From contig JAEWGD010000014.1 of NCBI GenBank assembly GCA_023388515.1, positions 12,953-76,952 of the forward strand: DNA of 64,000 bases, written 5' to 3'. The notes below the pieces were generated by a model. The model was not told the DNA's origin, searched no databases, and was given only the letters and a program-made list of their open reading frames with translations. Position numbers and translations under genes: made by a program. Positions within the stretch are counted from its first letter, which is position 1, and each line of letters starts with the position of its first letter. Origin of the DNA: Bacillota bacterium (GTDB lineage Bacteria > Bacillota > Clostridia > Oscillospirales > Ruminococcaceae). Below are positions 16,799-24,592 of this stretch, one piece after another.

Positions 16799-18244
16799 TT
16801 AATATACGAATCCAAGCCTTTTGAGGTGTATCAAATCGAAAACATTTACAACATTATCGTTATTAAAATCCATAGATTCTGTTGTTTCCTCTTGATTAGG
16901 TTTGTTTAATAAAATGCTTATTGATTTTTTTGTAAGCATTTGGACATCAACTGTTGTTTCAGTTGTTTCTTCAGTTTCGGAGACAGTTGTGGTTTCGTCA
17001 GTTTCAGCTACAGTTGTTATTTCAGCTGTTTGAGTAGTCAGTTCTGTTTCAGATACAGTAGTAGTTTCCTCAACCTCAGTGGTTTCTGGAATAATTGTAA
17101 CTGCTGGAGAATTAGCATAATAAACTGTTATATTTTCCAAAGTAATAGACTGCTGTTCTCCATACCAATAACCGACTTGCAATATTCCATGTTCAATATT
17201 TATATCAATATTTTCATCAATTAGTATTTCCATAGAGTGGTTATTATCATCAAGATTAAGATTAAAATCCTCTTGATACCAACCACCGTTAGCTGTTATA
17301 GTTGACAACCCAACGGAAGCAGAAATCGTTCCTAATTTACCATTATTAGAGATAATATTAATAGAAAATGATTCTATATTGTCGGTACTTTCTATTAAAT
17401 CATAAAGTGGAATTTGAACCATTTTTGAATTCAGCGAATAGTTAAGAACTGTATTAAACACATATTCTCTTTGATTAATTGGAGTTGTAGTTGTAGTAGG
17501 TTGTGTAGTTGTAGTAGGTTGTGTAGTTGTGGTAGGTTGTGTAGTTGTAGTAGGTTGTGTAGTTGTGGTAGGTTGTGTAGTTGTGGTAGGTTGTGTAGTT
17601 GTGGTAGCTTGTGTAGTCGTGGTAGCCTCCGTAGTCGTGGTAGCATCCACAGGCGTTGTGGTCTCAGTTACCCTTGTCCAAGTTGCTTTTACGGACAATG
17701 TAAGCCCAGACATTATGCCAGGAACAAGAAAGCTTTCGCCTGCTTGATAAATTGTATTTTTATAAGACCAACCAGCAAAATCATAGCCACTATATGTAAA
17801 TGTAGGTTCAGGCATGGAAATATATTCTCCAACAGTACCCGTAACATACATAGTATTTCCACTTCCATTGCTAGATGTAAAACTCATTCTATAAACAGAT
17901 GCCTTCCAAACAGCTGTAAAAGTAACGTTTTGGTTTGGCATTCTATATTGCCCGTAAGGAGTGTATGTTTTTCTATCATATTCGCAATACCAGCCTGTTA
18001 TTTCATATCCAAGCCTTGAAAACCTCATTGTGTCAGGAAGGTCGAAAATCGCACCCTCTGCACGTTCATTGAACGTAACCTCTGAGCTACCAGAAATATC
18101 TGAATAATTTCCAGCTTTATATGTTACTTCATAGTAAGTAATAGCTGAAACATTGTTCTCATTTAGAATTGGTAACGATAAAAAGGATAATACAAAAATT
18201 ATAGAAATAACTAGAGAGAAAAATCTTTTCACATTGGTTATCAT
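16799..18244 (-). CDS. Secreted InlB-repeat protein with Thr-rich linker and dockerin-type loop
   Basis: This 481-residue exported protein starts at the ATG at 18244 (AAGGGG 8 nt upstream). A signal peptide ends near NNVSA. Two InlB B-type repeats follow (about 40-190), each ending in FTAVW or VKATW. A TTTTQP-type linker with many near-identical 7-residue units (about 195-262) comes next. A beta-rich module of about 120 residues contains VGYWYGEQQSITLENITVYY. Then comes an acidic Thr/Glu linker. The last 24 residues read DFNNDNVVNVFDLIHLKRLG, a D-x-N-x-D-(x6)-D dockerin calcium loop. Only one loop is present where type I dockerins have two. Expression is gated by tandem c-di-GMP riboswitches. 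Confidence 0.88.
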   Translation of the reverse strand: MITNVKRFFSLVISIIFVLSFLSLPILNENNVSAITYYEVTYKAGNYSDISGSSEVTFNERAEGAIFDLPDTMRFSRLGYEITGWYCEYDRKTYTPYGQYRMPNQNVTFTAVWKASVYRMSFTSSNGSGNTMYVTGTVGEYISMPEPTFTYSGYDFAGWSYKNTIYQAGESFLVPGIMSGLTLSVKATWTRVTETTTPVDATTTTEATTTTQATTTTQPTTTTQPTTTTQPTTTTQPTTTTQPTTTTQPTTTTTPINQREYVFNTVLNYSLNSKMVQIPLYDLIESTDNIESFSINIISNNGKLGTISASVGLSTITANGGWYQEDFNLNLDDNNHSMEILIDENIDINIEHGILQVGYWYGEQQSITLENITVYYANSPAVTIIPETTEVEETTTVSETELTTQTAEITTVAETDETTTVSETEETTETTVDVQMLTKKSISILLNKPNQEETTESMDFNNDNVVNVFDLIHLKRLGFVY

Positions 18245-18286
18245 GATAAATGCCCCTTTCAATACCTAAATAATGTAACGCAATGC

Positions 18287-18321
18287 CAAAAACCGACATC
18301 CTTATTACTAAGAATGCCGAT
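18287..18321 (-). terminator. Terminator of the proximal c-di-GMP riboswitch
   Basis: On the minus strand CGGCATTCTTA pairs with ATAAGGATGTCG (two wobbles), followed by GTTTTT. It lies between the proximal aptamer and the start at 18244. Confidence 0.75.
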
Positions 18322-18338
18322 TATAGTTACCCCTTTAA

Positions 18339-18424
18339 AAAGAGTGCAACCGGCTGTCTTTTCATAAAAATTATGAAGAGGACCCATGGCTTTGCGTCCT
18401 TACTTTTCAGTAAGTTTGCCCAAA
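18339..18424 (-). promoter_or_regulatory. c-di-GMP-I (GEMM) riboswitch, proximal copy
   Basis: The minus strand reads GGGCAAACTTACTGAAAAG, then GGACGCAAAGCCATGGGTCC, a stem with an AT loop, and GACAGCCGGTTGC. The GCAAAC/GAAA tetraloop/ACGCAAAGCC/GCCGGTTGC set is diagnostic of the GEMM-I aptamer. It is directly followed by its own terminator, so c-di-GMP controls readthrough into the InlB-repeat gene. Whether ligand turns the gene on or off needs folding or assay. Confidence 0.92.
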
Positions 18425-18445
18425 TTATATTTAGTTTTAGATAAC

Positions 18446-18480
18446 GCAAAAAAGCCAATATCAAAAAGACATTGGCTTTG
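18446..18480 (-). terminator. Terminator of the distal c-di-GMP riboswitch
   Basis: On the minus strand AAAGCCAATGTC pairs with ATATTGGCTTT around TTTTTG and is followed by TTT. It separates the two aptamers. Confidence 0.8.
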
Positions 18481-18492
18481 ACAAAGCGAAAA

Positions 18493-18574
18493 CTTTGTGC
18501 AACCGGCTGTCTTTTCATAAAATTATGAAGAGGACCCATGGCTTTGCGTCCTTACCTTTCAGTAAGTTTGCCTA
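18493..18574 (-). promoter_or_regulatory. c-di-GMP-I (GEMM) riboswitch, distal copy
   Basis: The aptamer repeats the proximal copy almost exactly on the minus strand: GGCAAACTTACTGAAAGG, GGACGCAAAGCCATGGG and GACAGCCGGTTGC. An extra small hairpin ACAAAG-TTTTCG-CTTTGT follows before its terminator (18446-18480). Together the two form serial aptamer-terminator cassettes in one leader of about 380 nt. Confidence 0.92.
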
Positions 18575-18620
18575 CTATTAAATTTAGTAAATGGAAATAG
18601 TGTACTAAAACTATGACTAC

Positions 18621-18649
18621 AGTGTAACATAAAAGAATATTATTGTCAA
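18621..18649 (-). promoter_or_regulatory. Promoter of the tandem-riboswitch leader
   Basis: Minus-strand TTGACA (18644-18649) and TACACT (18621-18626) are 17 bp apart, about 40 nt before the distal aptamer. Confidence 0.7.
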
Positions 18650-18758
18650 TAGCATTTCCATATATATTAATAAGTTCGACATTTTAAACAAAAATACCTT
18701 GCTTTATTGTAGAATTCAAATATTTGACACAATAAAACATAATTTTTTTAAAAGTATA

Positions 18759-20372
18759 TTAATTTTTTCCCTCATAATATTCTAAAGACGCTCTAATAAA
18801 GTCAGTGAAAAGTTTTTGAGGCTTGTTTGGTCTTGACTTAAATTCTGGATGGAATTGAACACCTATAAACCATGGGTGGTCTTTTAATTCTATAATTTCA
18901 ACTAAATGCTCATCAGGCGAAAGTCCAGCAATAACAAGTCCCTTTTCACAAAGAACATCTCTAAAGCCATTATTGAACTCCCAACGATGTCTATGACGCT
19001 CATAAATGAGGTTGCTATTATAAATTGTGGAAACCTTCGTACCCTCAACAATTTTACATGGATACAGACCAAGACGCATTGTTCCACCCTTTTGTGTAAC
19101 GTCCTTTTGGTCCTCCATTATATCAATCACGCTATATTTCCCATCAGGAGCAAATTCAGTGGAGTTAGCTTTTTCAAGTCCTGCAACATTTCTAGCAAAC
19201 TCAACAACAGCCATCTGCATACCCAAGCATATACCGAACATAGGTACTTCATTAACCCTTGCATAGCGAATTGCCTCAACCATGCCCTCAATTCCTCTGT
19301 CGCCAAAGCCACCAGGAACAATTATTCCATCACAACCCTTGAGAATACCATCAACAGTTTTGGTAGAAATTTCTTCTGAATTAATCCAAATAACTTCCAC
19401 ATTAGTGTCGTTATTAATCCCACCATGCCTTAAAGCCTCAGCAACAGATAAATACGCATCAGGCAAAGCAACATATTTTCCCACTAACCCGATTGTTACT
19501 GTTTTAGTAGCAGCCTTTTGCCTGTTAACCATATCAATCCATTCACAAAGGTCAGGCTTTTTATTTTCAAGTTTCATATGATGGCACACACAGTCAGCAA
19601 GTCCCTCTTTTTCAAGCATAAGTGGCACTTCATATAAAGATGGAGCAGTAAGATTTTGTATAACATCTTGTTTACGAACATTACAGAATAGGCTTATCTT
19701 CTCAGCCATATCATCAGGAATTTCCTGTTCACTCCTACAAACTACGATATTAGGCTGAATTCCAAGAGATAATAATTCCTTAACAGAATGTTGAGTAGGC
19801 TTTGACTTTAATTCATTTGAACCAGCAATAAAAGGAACAAGCGTTACATGAATATATATTGCATTTTCACGCCCAACTTCCGTTACAACCTGTCTTATAG
19901 CCTCAAGGAAAGGCGTGCTTTCAATATCACCAACAGTACCACCAATTTCCGTTATAACAAAATCAGTTGATGTTTCCTTGCCGACACGATAAATTCGTTC
20001 CTTTATTTCATTGGTAATATGTGGAATAACCTGAACAGTACCACCGAGATAATCGCCCCTACGTTCCTTATTCAAGACAGTCCAGTAAATTTTTCCGGTT
20101 GTCACATTTGAATTGATAGATAAGCTCTCATCAATAAAGCGTTCATAATGCCCCAAATCAAGGTCAGTTTCAGCCCCGTCATCTGTTACAAATACCTCAC
20201 CATGTTGATAAGGACTCATTGTACCTGGATCAACATTAATATATGGGTCAAATTTTTGGATTGTAACCTTATAGCCCCTTGCCTTTAGCAGTCTACCAAG
20301 TGAAGCGGCAGTAATGCCCTTGCCAAGCCCCGAAACTACTCCCCCTGTTACAAATATGTATTTGATTGCCAT
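18759..20372 (-). CDS. pyrG: CTP synthase
   Basis: PyrG aminates UTP to CTP using ATP and glutamine. The protein (537 residues) starts MAIKYIFVTGGVVSGLGKG; the ATG at 20372 has GGAG 6 nt upstream, while an in-frame ATG at 20450 lacks an SD. The synthetase half includes KFDPYINVDPGTMSPYQHGEVFV and the EIGGTVGDIES loop. The C-terminal glutaminase half has the oxyanion turn GGFGDRG, nucleophile FGICLGMQ and HPEF. It has its own promoter (20547-20575) and a leader with alternative hairpins. Confidence 0.97.
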   Translation of the reverse strand: MAIKYIFVTGGVVSGLGKGITAASLGRLLKARGYKVTIQKFDPYINVDPGTMSPYQHGEVFVTDDGAETDLDLGHYERFIDESLSINSNVTTGKIYWTVLNKERRGDYLGGTVQVIPHITNEIKERIYRVGKETSTDFVITEIGGTVGDIESTPFLEAIRQVVTEVGRENAIYIHVTLVPFIAGSNELKSKPTQHSVKELLSLGIQPNIVVCRSEQEIPDDMAEKISLFCNVRKQDVIQNLTAPSLYEVPLMLEKEGLADCVCHHMKLENKKPDLCEWIDMVNRQKAATKTVTIGLVGKYVALPDAYLSVAEALRHGGINNDTNVEVIWINSEEISTKTVDGILKGCDGIIVPGGFGDRGIEGMVEAIRYARVNEVPMFGICLGMQMAVVEFARNVAGLEKANSTEFAPDGKYSVIDIMEDQKDVTQKGGTMRLGLYPCKIVEGTKVSTIYNSNLIYERHRHRWEFNNGFRDVLCEKGLVIAGLSPDEHLVEIIELKDHPWFIGVQFHPEFKSRPNKPQKLFTDFIRASLEYYEGKN

Positions 20373-20464
20373 TTGACACTCCATTTCTTCGCCGAAAATC
20401 GTTATAGTAAAAAATGCACACCACCTTATCAGCGACAAATGATGGGGCATAACAAATGCATAGT

Positions 20465-20517
20465 AAAAATAAACTATGCAAAATATAGTTTATGTACTTG
20501 CTTAAAGCTACATAAAC
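20465..20517 (-). promoter_or_regulatory. Possible attenuator in the pyrG leader
   Basis: On the minus strand GTTTATGTA (20509-20517) can pair with TACATAAAC (20488-20496). The latter overlaps ATAAACTAT (20485-20493), which alternatively pairs with ATAGTTTAT (20469-20477) followed by five T residues. The two 9-bp hairpins are mutually exclusive, like an antiterminator and terminator. Both stems are AT-rich and therefore weak. No C-sensing run as in the Bacillus pyrG leader was seen. Confidence 0.4.
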
Positions 20518-20546
20518 GATTATAATTTTAAATAAACACTTATATT

Positions 20547-20575
20547 ATTGTACTATTTTTTTTATCAAATTGCAA
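20547..20575 (-). promoter_or_regulatory. pyrG promoter
   Basis: Minus-strand TTGCAA (20570-20575) and TACAAT (20547-20552), 17 bp apart, give a leader of about 165 nt before pyrG. Confidence 0.6.
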
Positions 20576-20751
20576 GACATAAATTAAATTTTATACATAT
20601 ATTATAGAGCTTTTTATTTTTAGCAAAATTAATTACAAAATTTTAATAAAAAACTTTCGTATTATGCAGTATTTTGAACAGTTCAATCGTTTTATTAGTA
20701 GAGTAAGCTTACTGGGGATTAGATATTTTGACAAGAAAGGGGATGACGGGA

Positions 20752-21225
20752 GTGGATTTTTCTGAGAAGTACGACAAATATTCAGCTATGATTTATAGAA
20801 TTTGTGCGATTAGGCTTGGCTCAAAGTATGACGCAGAGGACGCAGTACAAAATGTTTTTATAAAATTATACTACAAAGCACCTGATTTTGCAACCGATGA
20901 AGAAGAAAAAGCATGGCTTATAAGAGTAGCAATTAATACTTGCAAGGACTACCAAAAATCATTTTGGAATAAGAAAACAGTATCCCTTGAGGAAGCAGCA
21001 AATGTTTCATATGCAGCAACAGAAAACGTAGAAAAACTTATTGACATTTTCAATTTACCACCAAAATATAGAACAGTTTTACAGCTTTTTTATTACGAGG
21101 GTTATTCAGTAAAGGAAATTGCAGAGATAATGAAAATATCAGAAAAAACAGTAACGTCACATTTATGTCGAGCAAGAAAACGATTGAAGGTTGAAATGGA
21201 GGTTGAAGAGTATGCAGGAACGTGA
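20752..21225 (+). CDS. ECF-type RNA polymerase sigma factor
   Basis: This sigma-70-family protein of about 157 residues has only regions 2 and 4, as in ECF factors. Region 2 is YRICAIRLGSKYDAEDAVQNVFIKLY. Region 4, PPKYRTVLQLFYYEGYSVKEIAEIMKISEKTVTSHLCRARKRL, carries the -35 helix-turn-helix. I favour the GTG at 20752 (MDFSEKYDKY) with AAGGGG 9 nt upstream; a TTG at 20728 and an ATG at 20743 are in frame. The stop overlaps the next gene by 14 nt, suggesting a co-translated regulator of this factor. Confidence 0.88.
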   Translation: MDFSEKYDKYSAMIYRICAIRLGSKYDAEDAVQNVFIKLYYKAPDFATDEEEKAWLIRVAINTCKDYQKSFWNKKTVSLEEAANVSYAATENVEKLIDIFNLPPKYRTVLQLFYYEGYSVKEIAEIMKISEKTVTSHLCRARKRLKVEMEVEEYAGT

Positions 21226-22639
21226 TATAATGAAAGCTTTTGATGGGATTACACCTGATAATGAGCTAAAGGAAAAGGTTTTAGAGGCAATTGAGAATCA
21301 TAAACCACGCAAGTTTAACTGGGATTTCTCACGAATTGTACCTGTGGCACTTTGTGCAGTAGTGCTTATAAATGGATTTATTTTGTACAAATCCTTGCCT
21401 GAAAAGAATAATTCGGTTATTCCACTGGATTTAAGCAGTGCTAATATATCCAATAGTATGGTAGTTGATATAACGACAACTTCGATTCCAGTTACGAAAA
21501 CTACTACTGAACCTGTGATTGAGAAAAAGCTGAATGTTGATTTGATTTCAGATATTGGACTGACTTATTCACAGTTACAAGAAAGGTATGGAAAATTAAT
21601 GTTTGCTTTTAATAAGAGTGGTGGTAAATTTTATTGGTTTGAAAACGGAAGTGGATCATATGGTTGGTCTGGTGAAGGTCATAGCATAGATTATGAAGGA
21701 GAAGGACTTTTACCAGATGAAATTTTTTCATTATTATGGTTTGAAGGAGATGGATATTTAAAAAAAGAAGCTGTTTTATTGCCAAAGAGCAAATCTAAAT
21801 GTGTAGAGATTGTGGATTTGCAAGCAACAGACATATTTATAGGATTGGAGCAACCTGCTACATTATCTGAAATAGAAGAAAGTTATAATATTGAGTTTGA
21901 GGAAGTTTACTCGAATATAGATGAAGAAAGTGGAAAATATATGGGTCCAATCACATATCGTAATAAGGCTGGAGAAATTTTTCGTTATAGTATAGAACTT
22001 ATTTACGAAGGTAAAAGTATTATTATAGAAATGCTGAATGAGGAAATAATTTCACTTGATTCTTACGTGAAAATACGTTATAAGGTGGAAGATGACGTAA
22101 CCGTATCGGAAACAGTTGCTGAAACAACCCAAACGCAAGAGGAAACAACAGTTGTTACGGAAACTACTACTGAACCTATGATAGAGAAAAAGCTGAATTG
22201 GGATTTGCTTTCGGATATTGGGTTGACTTATGAGGAGATTAAGGCAAAACGGGGAGAAACTACTCAAAGAGTTGAAGTTGAAGGTGGTTATGGGTATATT
22301 TTTGAAAAAGGATATGGTAAATATGGTTGGTCTGTTGAGGAGATGGTTGTTAATAATAATGAAGTGATAAAACCGAAAGAATTTGCAAAGTGTACAACTA
22401 TCGATAAAGTTAGTGTTAGGGATTTGTTTTTGGGATTACCGAATTCTATTACTCCTTTAGAAATGGAAGAAATGTTTGGTGTTAAGTACAAAAATACTCA
22501 AGATGCAGGGTATACACATTATGGATGGGAGAATTATATCTCATCGTTTTCTTATAATGATATTGATTTCATTATTTATACAAAAGAAAAAGATAAGATT
22601 GATTTAGACTCCTATATATTTTTAAAAATGGAAAATTAA
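21212..22639 (+). CDS. Membrane protein with duplicated extracellular domain, likely anti-sigma factor
   Basis: This protein of about 475 residues has a cytosolic N-terminus (MQERDIMKAFDGITPDNELKEKVLEAI), a single membrane helix (about 44-60) and a long outer part. The outer part contains two copies of a Thr-rich linker followed by a domain: TTTEPVIEKKLNVDLISDIGL and TTTEPMIEKKLNWDLLSDIGL. This shows an internal duplication of about 210 residues. The start overlaps the sigma gene, and the layout of a short cytosolic segment, one helix and an outer sensor matches anti-sigma factors. No zinc motif HxxxCxxC is present, so the sigma-binding segment is a different type. The function is inferred from context. 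Confidence 0.75.
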   Translation: MQERDIMKAFDGITPDNELKEKVLEAIENHKPRKFNWDFSRIVPVALCAVVLINGFILYKSLPEKNNSVIPLDLSSANISNSMVVDITTTSIPVTKTTTEPVIEKKLNVDLISDIGLTYSQLQERYGKLMFAFNKSGGKFYWFENGSGSYGWSGEGHSIDYEGEGLLPDEIFSLLWFEGDGYLKKEAVLLPKSKSKCVEIVDLQATDIFIGLEQPATLSEIEESYNIEFEEVYSNIDEESGKYMGPITYRNKAGEIFRYSIELIYEGKSIIIEMLNEEIISLDSYVKIRYKVEDDVTVSETVAETTQTQEETTVVTETTTEPMIEKKLNWDLLSDIGLTYEEIKAKRGETTQRVEVEGGYGYIFEKGYGKYGWSVEEMVVNNNEVIKPKEFAKCTTIDKVSVRDLFLGLPNSITPLEMEEMFGVKYKNTQDAGYTHYGWENYISSFSYNDIDFIIYTKEKDKIDLDSYIFLKMEN

Positions 22640-22666
22640 AATATTAACAAATAAGGAAATAACACA

Positions 22667-22704
22667 AAAACAAGTGCAGTCGAAAGATTGCACTTGTTTT
22701 TATA
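22667..22704 (+). terminator. Intrinsic terminator after the sigma/anti-sigma pair
   Basis: AAAAACAAGTGCA and TGCACTTGTTTTT form a strong stem around a short loop. Confidence 0.85.
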
Positions 22705-22721
22705 AATATAATAAACACATA

Positions 22722-22815
22722 AACATAAAGTTTTTGGTTAAGCTTTTTTCAAAAAGCTTAACGGAGTTTGAGGCGGTAGCCTCATGCCGACAGGCGAACA
22801 AGGCGAACGGAGGCA
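22722..22815 (+). repeat. Dispersed palindromic intergenic repeat, locus B
   Basis: One unit reads AACATAAAGTTTTTGGTTAA, then the palindrome AAGCTTTTTTCAAAAAGCTT, GGAGTTTGAGGCGGTAGCCTC and ATGCCGACAGGC. It lies between converging gene ends. Reading frames through it give peptides such as KLFSKSLTEFEA that are repeat artefacts. Confidence 0.8.
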
Positions 22816-22824
22816 AGGCAAAGA

Positions 22825-23907
22825 CTAATCCCCGAATGAAATCCCTAAGCTTTTAGCGGTAGAAACGAGTTGGTCGTCGGGTTTAACGAACTTAGTAACG
22901 CCAGCAATATCGGAAAGCTTGTTAGAAGTAATTTTCGAGTTAACTTGAGCGACAGTTCTGCCGTATTTCTCTTGTGAGATAAGTTTTGCGGCATGAACGC
23001 CGAACTTTGTTGCAAGAATTCTGTCATAAGCACTAGGACTTCCACCTCTTAGCATATGACCAGGAACGCAGACTCTTGCGTCAATTCCAGTTTCAAGTTG
23101 AACTTGTGATGCAATTCTGTTAGTAGCAGTAATAATGCCTGCTTCGGTACGCTTTTTTAGGCGTTCTTTTTTCTTTAATTTAGCTTCTTCAACATCGAAA
23201 GCCCCCTCAGCAACGGCAATAATAGAGAAAGACTTTCCACTATTAATACGCTTATGCACCGACTTAATAACATTATTAACATCGTATGGAATTTCTGGAA
23301 TTAGAATAATATCAGCACCACCAGCAATTCCAGTATTCAAAGTAAGCCAACCAGCCTTATTACCCATAATTTCGCAAAGAAGAATACGAGAATGGCTTGC
23401 AGCAGTGGTATGAAGTCTGTCAATAGCTTCAGTACCCGTATCAACAGCAGTATGAAAACCAAAGGTAATATCTGTTCCGAAAATATCGTTATCTATTGTT
23501 TTAGGCAAGCCAATTATATTAAGCCCCTCATTAGAAAGCAAATTAGCAGTTTTATGAGTTCCGTTTCCACCAAGCGTAAGCAGACAATCAAGCTTTTGAG
23601 TATAATAAGTATCTTTCATAGCTTTAACCTTGTCCACATTATCTTCGCCAATAATTTGCATCATCTTATACGGTTGCCTTTTTGTGCCAAGTATTGTGCC
23701 ACCTTGAGTAAGAATACCAGAAAAATCAGATGGTTTCATCGTTTTAGCCATGTTATTAATAAGTCCGTAGTATCCGTTGGAAATTCCGACAATCTCCACG
23801 TTATCTTCACCAAACATTTCATAACAAGCCTTCGCAACACCTCTAAGAGTAGCATTAAGTCCAGGACAGTCGCCACCACTGGTTAAAATTCCAATACGTC
23901 TTTTCAT
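22825..23907 (-). CDS. pfkA: 6-phosphofructokinase (group III-like)
   Basis: PFK phosphorylates fructose 6-phosphate, the committed glycolytic step. The protein (360 residues) has ILTSGGDCPGLNATLRG, TQGGTILGTKR, LGGNGTHKTANLL, the catalytic loop PKTIDNDI and GGADIILIPE. In E. coli the third motif is GGDGS; here Asp is replaced by Asn while the following Gly is kept. The Gly usually marks ATP use rather than pyrophosphate. A longer insert-bearing C-terminus and GNGT resemble the mixed-substrate group. GAGG precedes the ATG, 34 bp after trhA, so it is likely the last gene of the EAL operon. Confidence 0.93.
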   Translation of the reverse strand: MKRRIGILTSGGDCPGLNATLRGVAKACYEMFGEDNVEIVGISNGYYGLINNMAKTMKPSDFSGILTQGGTILGTKRQPYKMMQIIGEDNVDKVKAMKDTYYTQKLDCLLTLGGNGTHKTANLLSNEGLNIIGLPKTIDNDIFGTDITFGFHTAVDTGTEAIDRLHTTAASHSRILLCEIMGNKAGWLTLNTGIAGGADIILIPEIPYDVNNVIKSVHKRINSGKSFSIIAVAEGAFDVEEAKLKKKERLKKRTEAGIITATNRIASQVQLETGIDARVCVPGHMLRGGSPSAYDRILATKFGVHAAKLISQEKYGRTVAQVNSKITSNKLSDIAGVTKFVKPDDQLVSTAKSLGISFGD

Positions 23908-23941
23908 TTTATAGCCTCATTCCATAGATTAAAGTAAGATT

Positions 23942-24589
23942 TTAGACTTTCACGAGTGCAAGGAAAATAGAAAAGTAGTGCATTATGCTCCCACCAATGA
24001 CAAAAAGATGCCAAACAGAATGCATATACCTTAATTCTCTCTTTACATAAAATATAATCCCAATCGAATAAAACAATCCTCCAGCTAAAAGAAGTATTAG
24101 TGACAATGTAGAAATTGTTTCATACAAAGGTTTAATTGCAAAAATAACTGCCCAACCCATAATTAGATAGCATAGCGTTGAAATTTTACTGAACTTTTTG
24201 AGATTAATTGATGAAAGAACAATTCCTATTACAGCAGAGCCCCATATGCAGCCGAACAAAATCCAGCCAAATTTACTATTAAGGCATGAAATGGTGTATG
24301 GAGTATAAGTTCCAGCAATCATCAAAAATATCGTATTATGGTCGAGTATGCGAAAAACTTTTTTTGCTTTTTCATTGGATATAGCATGATAAAGCGTTGA
24401 CATTGTATAAAGAAGTATCAAGCAAGCACCATAAATTGAGGCGGTTGCAACGGCACGGGAATCAGCATAAACCGCACAGAAAACAATCAAAACAACAGTA
24501 CCAACAATCGAAAGCAATGCTCCTGTTCCATGAGAAATAGCGTTAAAAACTTCCTCACCAAGCGTGTATTTGCGTCTTATGAAATCCAT
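23942..24589 (-). CDS. trhA: Hemolysin III / TrhA family membrane protein
   Basis: This 215-residue PAQR-type integral membrane protein has seven hydrophobic helices. It carries the family signatures EEVFNAISHGTGALLS near the start, STLYHAIS with SNEKAKKVFRILDHNTIFLMIAGTYTPY, and YMHSVWHLFVIGGSIMHYF near the end. The conserved His/Asp/Ser residues form the PAQR metal site. YqfA/TrhA homologues influence membrane energetics and fatty-acid balance; the 'hemolysin' name is historical. The ATG lies 3 nt after the EAL gene stop, with GGAGGAG inside that gene, so the two are translationally linked. Confidence 0.92.
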   Translation of the reverse strand: MDFIRRKYTLGEEVFNAISHGTGALLSIVGTVVLIVFCAVYADSRAVATASIYGACLILLYTMSTLYHAISNEKAKKVFRILDHNTIFLMIAGTYTPYTISCLNSKFGWILFGCIWGSAVIGIVLSSINLKKFSKISTLCYLIMGWAVIFAIKPLYETISTLSLILLLAGGLFYSIGIIFYVKRELRYMHSVWHLFVIGGSIMHYFSIFLALVKV

Positions 24590-24592
24590 ATA

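Noticed and set aside
17431..17747. Overlapping frames rich in QLHNLPQL, CSCGRL or VVVVGC repeats
   Set aside because: They are other-frame readings of the Thr-rich linker of the 16799-18244 gene.
18327..18539. 70-codon minus-strand reading frame over the tandem riboswitches
   Set aside because: It reads through both aptamers; the repeated KRQPVA peptide reflects the duplicated RNA, not protein.
22674..22856. Short frames containing KLFSKSL...FEA(V/A)ASC (also at 30154-30366 and 58499-58747)
   Set aside because: They are translations of the dispersed intergenic repeat, with no ribosome-binding sites.
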